Source of the DNA: Thermocrispum agreste DSM 44070
Lineage (GTDB): Bacteria; Actinomycetota; Actinomycetes; Mycobacteriales; Pseudonocardiaceae
Length of the DNA: 64,000 bases
Direction of reading: 5' to 3'
Assembly (NCBI RefSeq): GCF_000427905.1
Contig: NZ_KE386604.1
Span: 372,001 to 436,000, forward strand
Below, piece by piece: positions 44,803 through 52,352 of the stretch (position 1 is the stretch's first letter; each line of letters starts with the position of its first letter). The notes beneath the pieces are model-generated. The model saw only the letters and a program-made list of their open reading frames with translations, was not told the origin of the DNA and searched no databases. Both the position numbers and the translations under genes were made by a program.

Positions 44803-46045
44803 TCAGCGAACTGCTCCAGCCAGCCCGAGCTTTGCGCCCTGCTCGAGGGTCGATCCCGCCATCGTGGGAAGCGCTGGGCTGCGCTCGGCAGCGGCCGAAT
44901 CTGTGGTGCGCCATGGACAGGTGACGACACGGGCGAGGGTTTCGGCGTGGCTGACGAGTCGCCGGGCTCGGTCGGCGTGACCCGTCGTGGCCACTGCGGC
45001 GGCGACCTGGGCTGGTGCTTGTGCTTGCTCGTCGGAGGCGGTGATGGCACGGGCCAGTGATTCGGCTCGGTCATGGTCATCGGTTGCCGCCGCTGCTTTC
45101 GCCAGCCGGGCCAGGACCTGTGTCGTCCAGCAGGGGTCGGCGATGGTGTGGGCGAGGGTTTCGGCGTGGCCGACGAGTCGCCGGGCTCGGTCGGCGTGAC
45201 CCGTCGTGGCCACTGCGGCGGCGACCTGGGTCGGTGCTTGTGCTTGTCAGGTGGCGTCGCTGACGGAGTGATCCAGGGCTTCGGCTCGGCCGGGGTAGCC
45301 CGCTGTCGCCATGGTCTCGGCGACCTGCGCCAGTGCCCGTCCGTGCCAGAGGAGTCGCTGACCGAGCCGGGGAGGCCTTCGGCCCGGTCGAGGTCGCCGG
45401 TGCTCGCCGCTGTTCCGGCCACCTTGGCCAGTGCCTCCGACCGCTGCTCGGGGTCGGTGACGGCGCCGGCGACGGTTTCGGCCCGATCGACAAGGTGCCG
45501 GGCTCGGTCGCGGTCACCGGCCGCCGCTGCTGCTTCGGCCAGTCTGGTCAGCGCTTGGGGTTCCCAGAAGGCGTCGCCGAGGGAGGGCACGAGGGCGTTG
45601 ACGTCGTCGACGAGGTGCCGGGCCTGGTCGAGGACACCGATCCTTGCCACCACGACGGCCAGCCGGGCCAGTCCCAGTGCTTGCCACATGGGGTTGACGA
45701 CGGAGTCACGGATGAGCCAATCGGCCTCGTCGACGAAGTGCCGAGCTCGGTCAGCGTCACCCGTCGTCGCCGCTGTTCCGGCCTGCCCGGCCAGCGTCTT
45801 TGCCCGGTGATCGGGGCGGCGATGGCGCGGGCGAATGATTCGCTCTGGCCGAGCTGGCGTCGTGCTCGGCTGGCGTCGCCTGCTGTCCTCGCTGCTGTGG
45901 CTACCCGGGCCAATGCCTGGGCTCGCAGCATGGGATCACGCAAGGAACGGGCGAGCGATTCGGCGCGGTCGTCGTTGCCCAGCTCGGCCCACGCGGCAGG
46001 CAGCCGGACCGGGTATGTCGCGGGATACCTCCCCGGGCTTGTCAC
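44803..46045 (-). pseudogene. Broken solenoid-repeat (TPR-like) protein gene
   Basis: Read on the minus strand, a continuous series of about 35-residue helical repeats of the type GDxDRARxLVxxAExLAxxxxDPxxRAxALAxLAxAAA passes through three reading frames. Frame changes occur near 45812 (after ARAIAAPITGQ the repeat resumes as RAKTLAGQAGTAATTGDADR) and near 45350, and a TGA interrupts it at 45249-45247, after which repeats continue to a stop at 44803. At least two frameshifts and one stop indicate a decayed gene. The repeats resemble regulatory TPR/HEAT-like solenoids; the original function is unknown. A sequencing error cannot fully explain three lesions. Confidence 0.65.
44931..45249. repeat. 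Near-identical 100-bp direct repeats, 219 bp apart, within the solenoid pseudogene
   Basis: Segments 44931-45030 and 45150-45249 are about 95% identical and offset by 219 bp, which is exactly 73 codons, about two helical repeats. They encode the recurring QAQAPxQVAAAVATTGHADR and RARRLVxHAETLA blocks. The high identity suggests recent internal duplication or gene conversion. Confidence 0.75.
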
Positions 46046-46193
46046 CCGTCACCACGGATCTGTCCCGTCCTTTCCCGGCCGACCCTGTCCACACCGGCAC
46101 TACCTGCACGGCATGCCGATGTCGACAGGGTCGAGACCGCAAGATTCGCTTGCACCGAAACGGGTCACGGGCTTGCTGCCCGTCGTCCGGCCG

Positions 46194-47795
46194 TCACGGC
46201 AGTTGCGACCAGAAGCCGCACTGATGCGCTGCGGCGAAATCGATCTGGTGGATCTGTCCGGAGCCTGGGGCGAGTTGCTGCGTACCGGTGGACTGCCCGG
46301 GCCGCATGCGTGGCCACGGCACGCTACCCGCCGTCGCATCCGGGGCGCCGGAGGTTACGAACGACGCCCAGTAGTCGATCATCTGTTCCGCCAGCTTCCG
46401 CTGGTCCTCGGTCAACGGCGGTGCCATGCCGAGCAGGTCGAAGAAGTACCACAGCTCCGAGGCGTGCTGCGCGCCCGTCGGGATCCCCGGCTCGGGCCCG
46501 AGCGGCGGCGGGCTCGGATCGGCGAACTCGTAGTGGTACACCGGGACGCGCTCGGCCAGCCGCCGTGTGATCCGGTACTGGCTGCACGCCCACGAATCGT
46601 CGGTGACGATGGCCGCCCACGCATTGGCCGGCGTCGGGTAGTCGTGCAGCGGATAGCGTTCGCTGATCGTGTCGGCGTCGTCGCCGAAGGTCTCCTGCAG
46701 CACCGTGCGGTAAGTGGTCTCGCTCATCGGCTTCCCGGCGTCGTAGACGGACGTCCACGAGGTGGCTTCGTCCTTGGTGCTGCCGGACAGCACCGGAACG
46801 CGGTTGAACAAGCCTTTTCGTATCGCCTGCTCCGGTTCGACCGGCAGTGTCGCCGTGCCGTAGGCGGGTTGGATGAAGTGCTGCTGCACCGACATCAGCC
46901 GATCCACCGGGAGCTTGCGCAGACATTCCAGAACGGTCCGCGGGTCGCCCTCGCAGCCGAGCTGAGCTGCCGTGGCGGCGCCGCGTTGCCGCATGACGTC
47001 GACCGGCTGGAAGATCGACGAGGCCTGTTCGTTGCGGTAGTGGTAGTTGTCCCGCCATCGGTAGCCGCACGAGCCGCTTTGCATGATCGCCTTGTCGAAC
47101 AACCCGCGCGCGGACGGCGAAGTCAGCTGGGCGCACACGCTCATTGCGCCCGCGGACTGGCCTGCCACGGTGACGTTGCGCGGATCTCCGCCGAAGGCGG
47201 CGATGTTGCGGCGCACCCACTTCAGCGCTGCCTGCTGGTCTTGCAGGCCGAACGTCCCGGACCCGGCAAGCCCGGGATGGGCGAAGAAGCCGAACACGCC
47301 CAGCCGGTAGTTGACCGTGACCACCACGATGTCTCCGCGGGCGGCCAGCCGTTTGGCGTCGTAGTTGCTGCCCGTGCCCATGAAGAAGCCACCGCCGTGC
47401 ACCCACACCAGGACCGCTCGTGGTTTCGCCGACCGCTTCACCGGTGTGGTCACGGTGAGGTACAGGCAGTCTTCGCTCTTGCTGCCCTCGGGGACTTCGC
47501 CCGGATGCTGCGGGCAGGCGGGCGGTGGCTTGGTCGCGTCCCGTACGCCCTCCCAGGGCTGGGGCCTGGCCGGCTTCCGCCACCGGAGCTTCCCGGTCGG
47601 CGGGGCGGCGTAGGGGATGCCTTGGAAAACGGCCGTGGCCCCCTGCCAGGTGCCGCGTACCTTGCCGTACTCGGTGGTCACGATCGGCCCATCCGCCTCG
47701 TCCGGTTGCGCGGCCGCAGGCGGAACGAGGCAGGCAAGCAGGCAGAGCGTCGCGGCTGCGCCCAGGAACGGGCGCCATCGTCGGCTGATCATCAT
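46194..47795 (-). CDS. Secreted type-B carboxylesterase
   Basis: A 533-residue esterase of the carboxylesterase/para-nitrobenzyl esterase family. ATG 47795 is preceded by GAGGGGG. A signal peptide occupies about residues 1-29 (FLGAAATLCLLACLVPPAAA). The oxyanion hole is HGGGF at 133-137, the nucleophile Ser214 is in AGQSAGAMS, and the likely catalytic His is in GAQHASELWYFF. NYRLGVFGFF is conserved. Cys94 and Cys110 probably form the family's first disulfide. It should hydrolyse carboxylic esters outside the cell; the natural substrate is unknown. Confidence 0.92.
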   Translation of the reverse strand: MMISRRWRPFLGAAATLCLLACLVPPAAAQPDEADGPIVTTEYGKVRGTWQGATAVFQGIPYAAPPTGKLRWRKPARPQPWEGVRDATKPPPACPQHPGEVPEGSKSEDCLYLTVTTPVKRSAKPRAVLVWVHGGGFFMGTGSNYDAKRLAARGDIVVVTVNYRLGVFGFFAHPGLAGSGTFGLQDQQAALKWVRRNIAAFGGDPRNVTVAGQSAGAMSVCAQLTSPSARGLFDKAIMQSGSCGYRWRDNYHYRNEQASSIFQPVDVMRQRGAATAAQLGCEGDPRTVLECLRKLPVDRLMSVQQHFIQPAYGTATLPVEPEQAIRKGLFNRVPVLSGSTKDEATSWTSVYDAGKPMSETTYRTVLQETFGDDADTISERYPLHDYPTPANAWAAIVTDDSWACSQYRITRRLAERVPVYHYEFADPSPPPLGPEPGIPTGAQHASELWYFFDLLGMAPPLTEDQRKLAEQMIDYWASFVTSGAPDATAGSVPWPRMRPGQSTGTQQLAPGSGQIHQIDFAAAHQCGFWSQLP

Positions 47796-47981
47796 CGTCC
47801 CCCTCGTCGTCGATCCTGGCCGATGTACCGAGTTCAGCGCGCCGGACCGGCCGGTGAACAGCCGCATTGGAGGGCAACGCGATCGACGAAAGTTGCGCCT
47901 TGTCCACCTGGCGTGCATCTTTGGTGGTCTCTTGCCGCGCATGGGCGCACAGTTGCACCAGGTGCACATACGGTGACCGGC

Positions 47982-48812
47982 ATGATCGCAGCGACGCGCA
48001 GGGACCGCCGGACCGCGTGGTCCGGCGGGTGGTGCAACCGTGGTCAGGCGATGGCTGACGGTGCCGCATTGGGTGTGGTCGCGACGCTGTCGGTGCTCGT
48101 GCCGCTGCTGTTGCCCGAAGGAGAGCCGCGCGCGAACGCCCTGGCCGGGACGCTCGGGTTCGTGCTCGTCGCGGCCGCGCTCCTGGCGGTACGTCGGGCC
48201 CGGCCGGGTGGTCAGCAGGCGGTCGCAGCCGGTGCGGTGGTGACGGTGACAGCTGGTGTGCTGGCCTTTCCCGGGCTCCTTGCCACCTCGAACGACCTCA
48301 CCAACCTGTGGATGCCGCTGGCTTCGGTGTGGCCGACCTACGGTGCTTGCCGCTACCGGCAGGACCGGCGACGCGCGTGGCTGATGATCGGGCTGCTCAC
48401 CGCAGTCGTCACCCGGCCATGGGTGGCTTCGGTACCCGTGGTGGCCACCGGGCTGCTGTATCTGACCGTGCCGATGCTGTTCGGTTTCTACCTGTGCGCG
48501 CGACGGGCCGTGGTGGCTTCACTGACCGAGCGCGCCCGGCGAGCGGAGCGAGAGCAAGAACTCCTCGCCGAGCAGGCCAGGGCCGACGAACGGGTGAGGA
48601 TCGCGGCCGAGCTGCACGACATCGTCACCCATCGGCTCACCCTGATGGTGCTGCACGCGGGTGCGCTCGCGGTCTCCGCGCCGGACGCAGACACCCGCGC
48701 CACCGCGGAAGAAGTGCGCGCCACCGGCGCCAAGGCGCTCGACGAACTGCGCGACCTGATCGGCGTGCTGCGCAGGCCGACCGGCTCGGCCGGATGGATG
48801 GTGCCCCGATGA
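47982..48812 (+). CDS. Truncated sensor histidine kinase: membrane domain and HisKA_3 only
   Basis: A 276-residue protein (ATG 47982; GTG 47973 and ATG 48051 possible). About five to six membrane helices occupy residues 25-175. A coiled dimerisation helix with ERARRAEREQELLAEQARAD follows, then the phosphoacceptor motif AAELHDIVTHRL with His212. It ends about 65 residues later, right after the DHp helices; there is no N, G1 or G2 box, so it lacks the ATPase domain. The stop overlaps the ATG of a paralogous full kinase. It may be phosphorylated in trans by that partner or serve as a dimer partner. Confidence 0.78.
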   Translation: MIAATRRDRRTAWSGGWCNRGQAMADGAALGVVATLSVLVPLLLPEGEPRANALAGTLGFVLVAAALLAVRRARPGGQQAVAAGAVVTVTAGVLAFPGLLATSNDLTNLWMPLASVWPTYGACRYRQDRRRAWLMIGLLTAVVTRPWVASVPVVATGLLYLTVPMLFGFYLCARRAVVASLTERARRAEREQELLAEQARADERVRIAAELHDIVTHRLTLMVLHAGALAVSAPDADTRATAEEVRATGAKALDELRDLIGVLRRPTGSAGWMVPR

Positions 48813-50005
48813 CGGCGTTCGGTGCGCGGTCTACGCGTTCTACCGGCCGGTTCGACGTCCCCGCCGCGGTGATGGCGGTCCTGGCGACGGTCGTCGTGGA
48901 GGCCGTCGCCGCAGTGGCGCACCCCGCCTCCACCATGGCGGGGGCAGAGGCGATCACGGTTCTGGTGCAGCTTCCGGCGGCGGTGCTGGTGGGACTGCGC
49001 AAGCGGCGTCCGCTGTGGCTGGTGGCGGCGACGTTCCTGGGAACGGTTGCGTTGCTGGTGCTGACCCTCGCCGGTGTTGCTGCAGACCGGTTCCCGGGGG
49101 ACGCCGTGACGGTGTTCGTCCCCGTGATCACCCCGGTCGCGGTCTATGCGGCAGCGGCCTATCCGGCCAGCCCGCGGCGCGCCGTTCCGATGCTGGCGGC
49201 GTTGTTCCTGGTCGCGTCCAGACCGTGGGATCCGCACCCGGCGGTCGTCACGGTGGCTGCCGTGGTGGTCGGCCTGCCCGCGGTACTCGGCCTGTACGTG
49301 GCGGCCCGCCGGAGGCTGATCGCGGAGCTGATCGAACGTGCGGAGCACGCCGAACGGGAGCAGGCGATGCTGGCCGAGCGGGCGAGGGCCGACGAACGTG
49401 CCAGGCTGGCGGAGGAAATGCACGAGGTGGTGACCGAGCGGGTCCGGCAGATGCTGGCCGGGGCCGAACGCCTGCCGGGGGAGCCCGCGCGGCACATGAT
49501 CGATGCGGGCCGCCAGGTGCTCGCCGAGCTGGCCGATCTGGTCGCAGCGCTGCGCGCCGACCTTCCGGGCGAGCAGGCAGCCGCCACGGTGTCGTCACTG
49601 GAGCAGTTGGCCGAGGAGTCCGCAGCGGTCGGCTTGCCGGTCGAGCTCGTGCACGACGGCGACATCGGCGATTTGTCGCCCGCTGTGCACCGCACGGTCC
49701 ACCGGGTGGTGCAGGAGTCGTTGACGAACGTGCGCAAGCACGCTCCAGGCGCCAGGACGCAGGTGCGGGTCAGCCGCCATGGTGGTCGAGTACGTGTCGT
49801 CGTGCGCAACAGCCCGCCCGCCTCCCGGGGAGGCGACGCGGAGCTGGCGGCTACCGGGTCGGGCCTCGGCCTGCGAGGCTTACGCCATCGCGTGGAACTG
49901 GTCGGTGGCACTGTGCGTGCGGGCCGGGAGCCGGACGGTGGCTTCGCCGTGGATGCGGTCCTGCCCGACTTCGTGCCCGCGCCCACTGGGGGAGGACTTG
50001 CGTGA
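48809..50005 (+). CDS. Sensor histidine kinase (HisKA_3 + HATPase_c), paralogue of the upstream gene
   Basis: A 398-residue kinase coupled to the previous gene by ATGA. About five to six membrane helices (18-175) lead to a helix with HAEREQAMLAERARADERARL, clearly homologous to the upstream protein. The H box is AEEMHEVVTERV with His205. Unlike its neighbour it carries an ATPase domain: N box HRVVQESLTNVRKHA and G box GSGLGLRGLRHRVEL. It belongs to the NarL/DesK-type HPK7 class and should phosphorylate the LuxR-type regulator that follows. The signal is unknown. Confidence 0.88.
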   Translation: MTAFGARSTRSTGRFDVPAAVMAVLATVVVEAVAAVAHPASTMAGAEAITVLVQLPAAVLVGLRKRRPLWLVAATFLGTVALLVLTLAGVAADRFPGDAVTVFVPVITPVAVYAAAAYPASPRRAVPMLAALFLVASRPWDPHPAVVTVAAVVVGLPAVLGLYVAARRRLIAELIERAEHAEREQAMLAERARADERARLAEEMHEVVTERVRQMLAGAERLPGEPARHMIDAGRQVLAELADLVAALRADLPGEQAAATVSSLEQLAEESAAVGLPVELVHDGDIGDLSPAVHRTVHRVVQESLTNVRKHAPGARTQVRVSRHGGRVRVVVRNSPPASRGGDAELAATGSGLGLRGLRHRVELVGGTVRAGREPDGGFAVDAVLPDFVPAPTGGGLA

Positions 50006-50664
50006 TGATCCGGGTACTGACCGTCGACGACGAACCCATGGTGTGCGCGCACTTGGCCACCATCCTCGGAACGGCGGACGACATCGAGGTGGTGGCGGAG
50101 GCGCACGACGGGGAAGCTGCGGTGGGAGCCGTCCGTCGGCATCGACCCGACGTGGTGCTGATGGACCTGCGGATGCCGGGCGTGGACGGGCTCGTCGCCA
50201 CCGAACGCATTCGGGCAATGCCCGCACCCCCGGTGATCGTCGTCCTGACCACCTTCGACGCCGACGAGTACGTCCTGCGGGCGCTGCACGCAGGCGCGGC
50301 GGGATTCCTGGTCAAGTCCACCCCGCCGCAGGATCTCATCAATCTGGTGCGGGTAGCTGCCGACGGGCACACGGTGCTGTCCCCGCAAGCGGCGCGGCGT
50401 CTCGTCGCGGCGTCGTCCGACGGCGAACGCCATCGGCAGCGGGCGCGGCAACTGGTCGGCGAACTGACCGATCGCGAGGTCGACGTGCTGAAGTGTCTCG
50501 GAGAAGGCCTGTCCAACGCCCAGATCGGGCACCGGTTGCACCTGTCCGAGGCCACCGTGAAGAGCTACGTCTCGCGCATGTTGGTGAAGCTGGACTGCGA
50601 GAACCGCACACAGGCCGGCCTGCTGGCGTACGACGCTGGGTTGGTGAACCGTTCGGCGCCGTGA
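50005..50664 (+). CDS. NarL/LuxR-family response regulator
   Basis: A 219-residue regulator; ATG 50005 (GTG 50002 possible) follows GGAGGA and overlaps the kinase stop. The receiver domain has acidic pocket DDE (8-10), phosphoacceptor Asp54 in VVLMDLRMPG and Lys in FLVKSTPP. The C-terminal LuxR helix-turn-helix runs from LTDREVDVLKCLGEGLSNAQ to LHLSEATVKSYVSRM. It should act as a DNA-binding output of the kinase pair. Targets are unknown; the divergent upstream esterase gene is a candidate. Confidence 0.93.
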   Translation: MIRVLTVDDEPMVCAHLATILGTADDIEVVAEAHDGEAAVGAVRRHRPDVVLMDLRMPGVDGLVATERIRAMPAPPVIVVLTTFDADEYVLRALHAGAAGFLVKSTPPQDLINLVRVAADGHTVLSPQAARRLVAASSDGERHRQRARQLVGELTDREVDVLKCLGEGLSNAQIGHRLHLSEATVKSYVSRMLVKLDCENRTQAGLLAYDAGLVNRSAP

Positions 50665-50698
50665 CAGCGACTTCCGGCCGTGCCTGCCGGGGCCGCGA

Positions 50699-51067
50699 TC
50701 AGGACCGGAGGAACCGGAACTGGCCGGCGCCCGCCGGTACCCAGACGCCGGTGCCCGTACCGGCGTGCTCGCTCTCGTCGGGCAGGGCCAGGACCGCGTC
50801 CAGGACCGTGGTGACGTTTCCGTGCTCGCGCCAGAGCACGGTCGAGGGTGCCATGATGTCCGGCTCGTCCACCGGCATGCGGGTCGCCGTGACGTCGTCC
50901 TCGGCGTGTAGCTGCACGACGTCGACCACGCCGTCGTGCACCCGGATGCCGACCACGGCCTGCACCTGGCCTTGGGCGTCGGTGGGGTGGAGGAACTGGA
51001 AACCCAGGTCGATCAAGGCGGTGAGCCGGGCGCTCACCGGATCCGGCTGGCCGGGCGAGGTGGTCAT
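50699..51067 (-). CDS. Conserved hypothetical protein
   Basis: A 122-residue protein from ATG 51067 with GAGG seven bases upstream; the open frame upstream looks noncoding. It is soluble, alpha/beta in composition, with LTALIDLGFQFLHPTD near the start and ends GVWVPAGAGQFRFLRS. No family is recognised. It is convergent with the response regulator gene. Confidence 0.55.
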   Translation of the reverse strand: MTTSPGQPDPVSARLTALIDLGFQFLHPTDAQGQVQAVVGIRVHDGVVDVVQLHAEDDVTATRMPVDEPDIMAPSTVLWREHGNVTTVLDAVLALPDESEHAGTGTGVWVPAGAGQFRFLRS

Positions 51068-51823
51068 CGACGCGCCTCGCCCGGGCCGAGTGACGGCGTA
51101 TCCAGCCTGACTTCCCGCCGGAACAGGCGGGTCACTCGCGTTCCGGTGATGACCCCCATCATCGCTCTGCCTCGTGGTGTGTGGGGATGCATTTGCACAT
51201 GCATCGGACCGTGACGCGAACCCTAGGCCGGGTACGACGAGGGCCGCAAGTGCCGCCCCCGCGCATCGGGTGCCCTTCTTCACGCCGCGGTGTTCCGCCA
51301 TCGCGCGGCTTTCACTCAGACGGTTCAGCGGCCGAGATCGAGAGTGGCTGCCGGTAAGAGCGGCTCGTGACAGCGGTCACAAGTACTACGACGAACGGCG
51401 GATTGAGGCCAGTCGATTCGGTGGTTTGTGGCCTGTCCCGCCCGGCATGGGGACGGCGGTCGCCGTCGAGGAGCTGGACAGCTGGATCCTGCCCGTCCCA
51501 CCGGCATGGGGACGGCACGCACGAGCCGGACGGATCGGACGGCGATGGCTGCGCGTCTGGGGCGGCTGGCGGCCGCCGCGTACCTCACGGCTCCGGCGCT
51601 CGACGCACCGCGCAGGTGAACTCGGGCGCGAGGGAGTACCGAATCGGGGAGCGGCAGGTAGGCGTGGGCCCGGTGCTGGAAGGCGTCGTGCACGGTCCGG
51701 CAGGTAGGCGTGGGCCCGGTGCAGGAAGGCCTCGTGCACGGTGTCGATCCCCGGGGGAGCGGCAGGCAGGCGTGGGCCCGGCCCTTCCTACGCTGCCGAA
51801 CGCGTCGAACGGTCTCCGGCGAG
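51068..51823. other. Repeat-rich, gene-poor stretch
   Basis: No convincing gene. CCGGCATGGGGACGGC occurs at about 51442 and 51501. Three copies of CGGCAGGTAGGCGTGGGCCCGG (the third with one change) start at 51652, 51698 and 51760; the first two are part of a 46-bp tandem unit ending TCGTGCACGGT. Translations of either strand are arginine-rich. This looks like decayed or repeat-expanded noncoding DNA. Confidence 0.5.
51652..51790. repeat. Tandem/interspersed 46-bp repeats
   Basis: Units beginning CGGCAGGTAGGCGTGGGCCC start at 51652 and 51698 (46-bp period, two differences over the unit), and a partial third unit starts at 51760 with GGGGAGCGGCAGGCAGGCGT, sharing its left flank with the first copy. 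Confidence 0.7.
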
Positions 51824-52015
51824 CTACGCAGCCTGACGGGCGGGGGTCGTGCTGCGCAGCGCGATGTACTGGTCGAGCAGAGCGTTCATGCGGCGTTCGG
51901 CCCGGGCAGCGGCCTCGGGGTTCCGATCGCACCGGGCCCGCTGCAGCTCGCGGCGGGCCATGGCGATCTGCATGGTCAACACACGGATGCGCGGCGAGTT
52001 CACATCGGTATTCAC
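51824..52015 (-). CDS. Small helical protein, unknown function
   Basis: A 63-residue protein from ATG 52015, rich in Ala and Arg, predicted to be two helices: MQIAMARRELQRAR and AERRMNALLDQYIALRS. Codon positions look more gene-like than the surrounding DNA, and it is flanked by noncoding sequence. The ribosome binding site is not strong. No family assignment can be made. Confidence 0.4.
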   Translation of the reverse strand: MNTDVNSPRIRVLTMQIAMARRELQRARCDRNPEAAARAERRMNALLDQYIALRSTTPARQAA

Positions 52016-52352
52016 GCATGGCGGCCGCGCCGCGGATCACCGATGCCCGTCATGGGCGATCCCGCTCACGCCCGACATGGGGGATGCTGGTCGTGCACAC
52101 TCGCTCACGCCACGTCACTGGTCGTTGTTTTCCCAGGTAGGAGCGGCTTTACCAGCGCGAGGCGAGGTGTCCGCCCAGCGGGTCGGCCAGCGGTCAGCCG
52201 TCGTCCGCCTGCCGGTTTCGATCCGTCGCGGCATGGCGTCGATGGGCGCGCCGCCGCAGCGGTTAGATTGGGGCTTCATCCGGCCGAGCGCGGGCCGCAG
52301 GGTCCGGCCCGCGCGGGCCGAAGACGAGCGGTGCGGGAGGTAGTGTCACGCG
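52016..52352. other. 337-bp leader region upstream of dnaE
   Basis: No gene was seen. A small hairpin GGATC...GATCC with inner GCCC/GGGC lies at about 52036-52063. The dnaE ribosome binding region GCGGGAGG is at about 52332-52339. Confidence 0.45.

Noticed and set aside
43137-52352. Integrated element at tRNA-Thr with flanking att sites
   Set aside because: No integrase and no second copy of the tRNA 3' end were seen, so an integrative element cannot be claimed.
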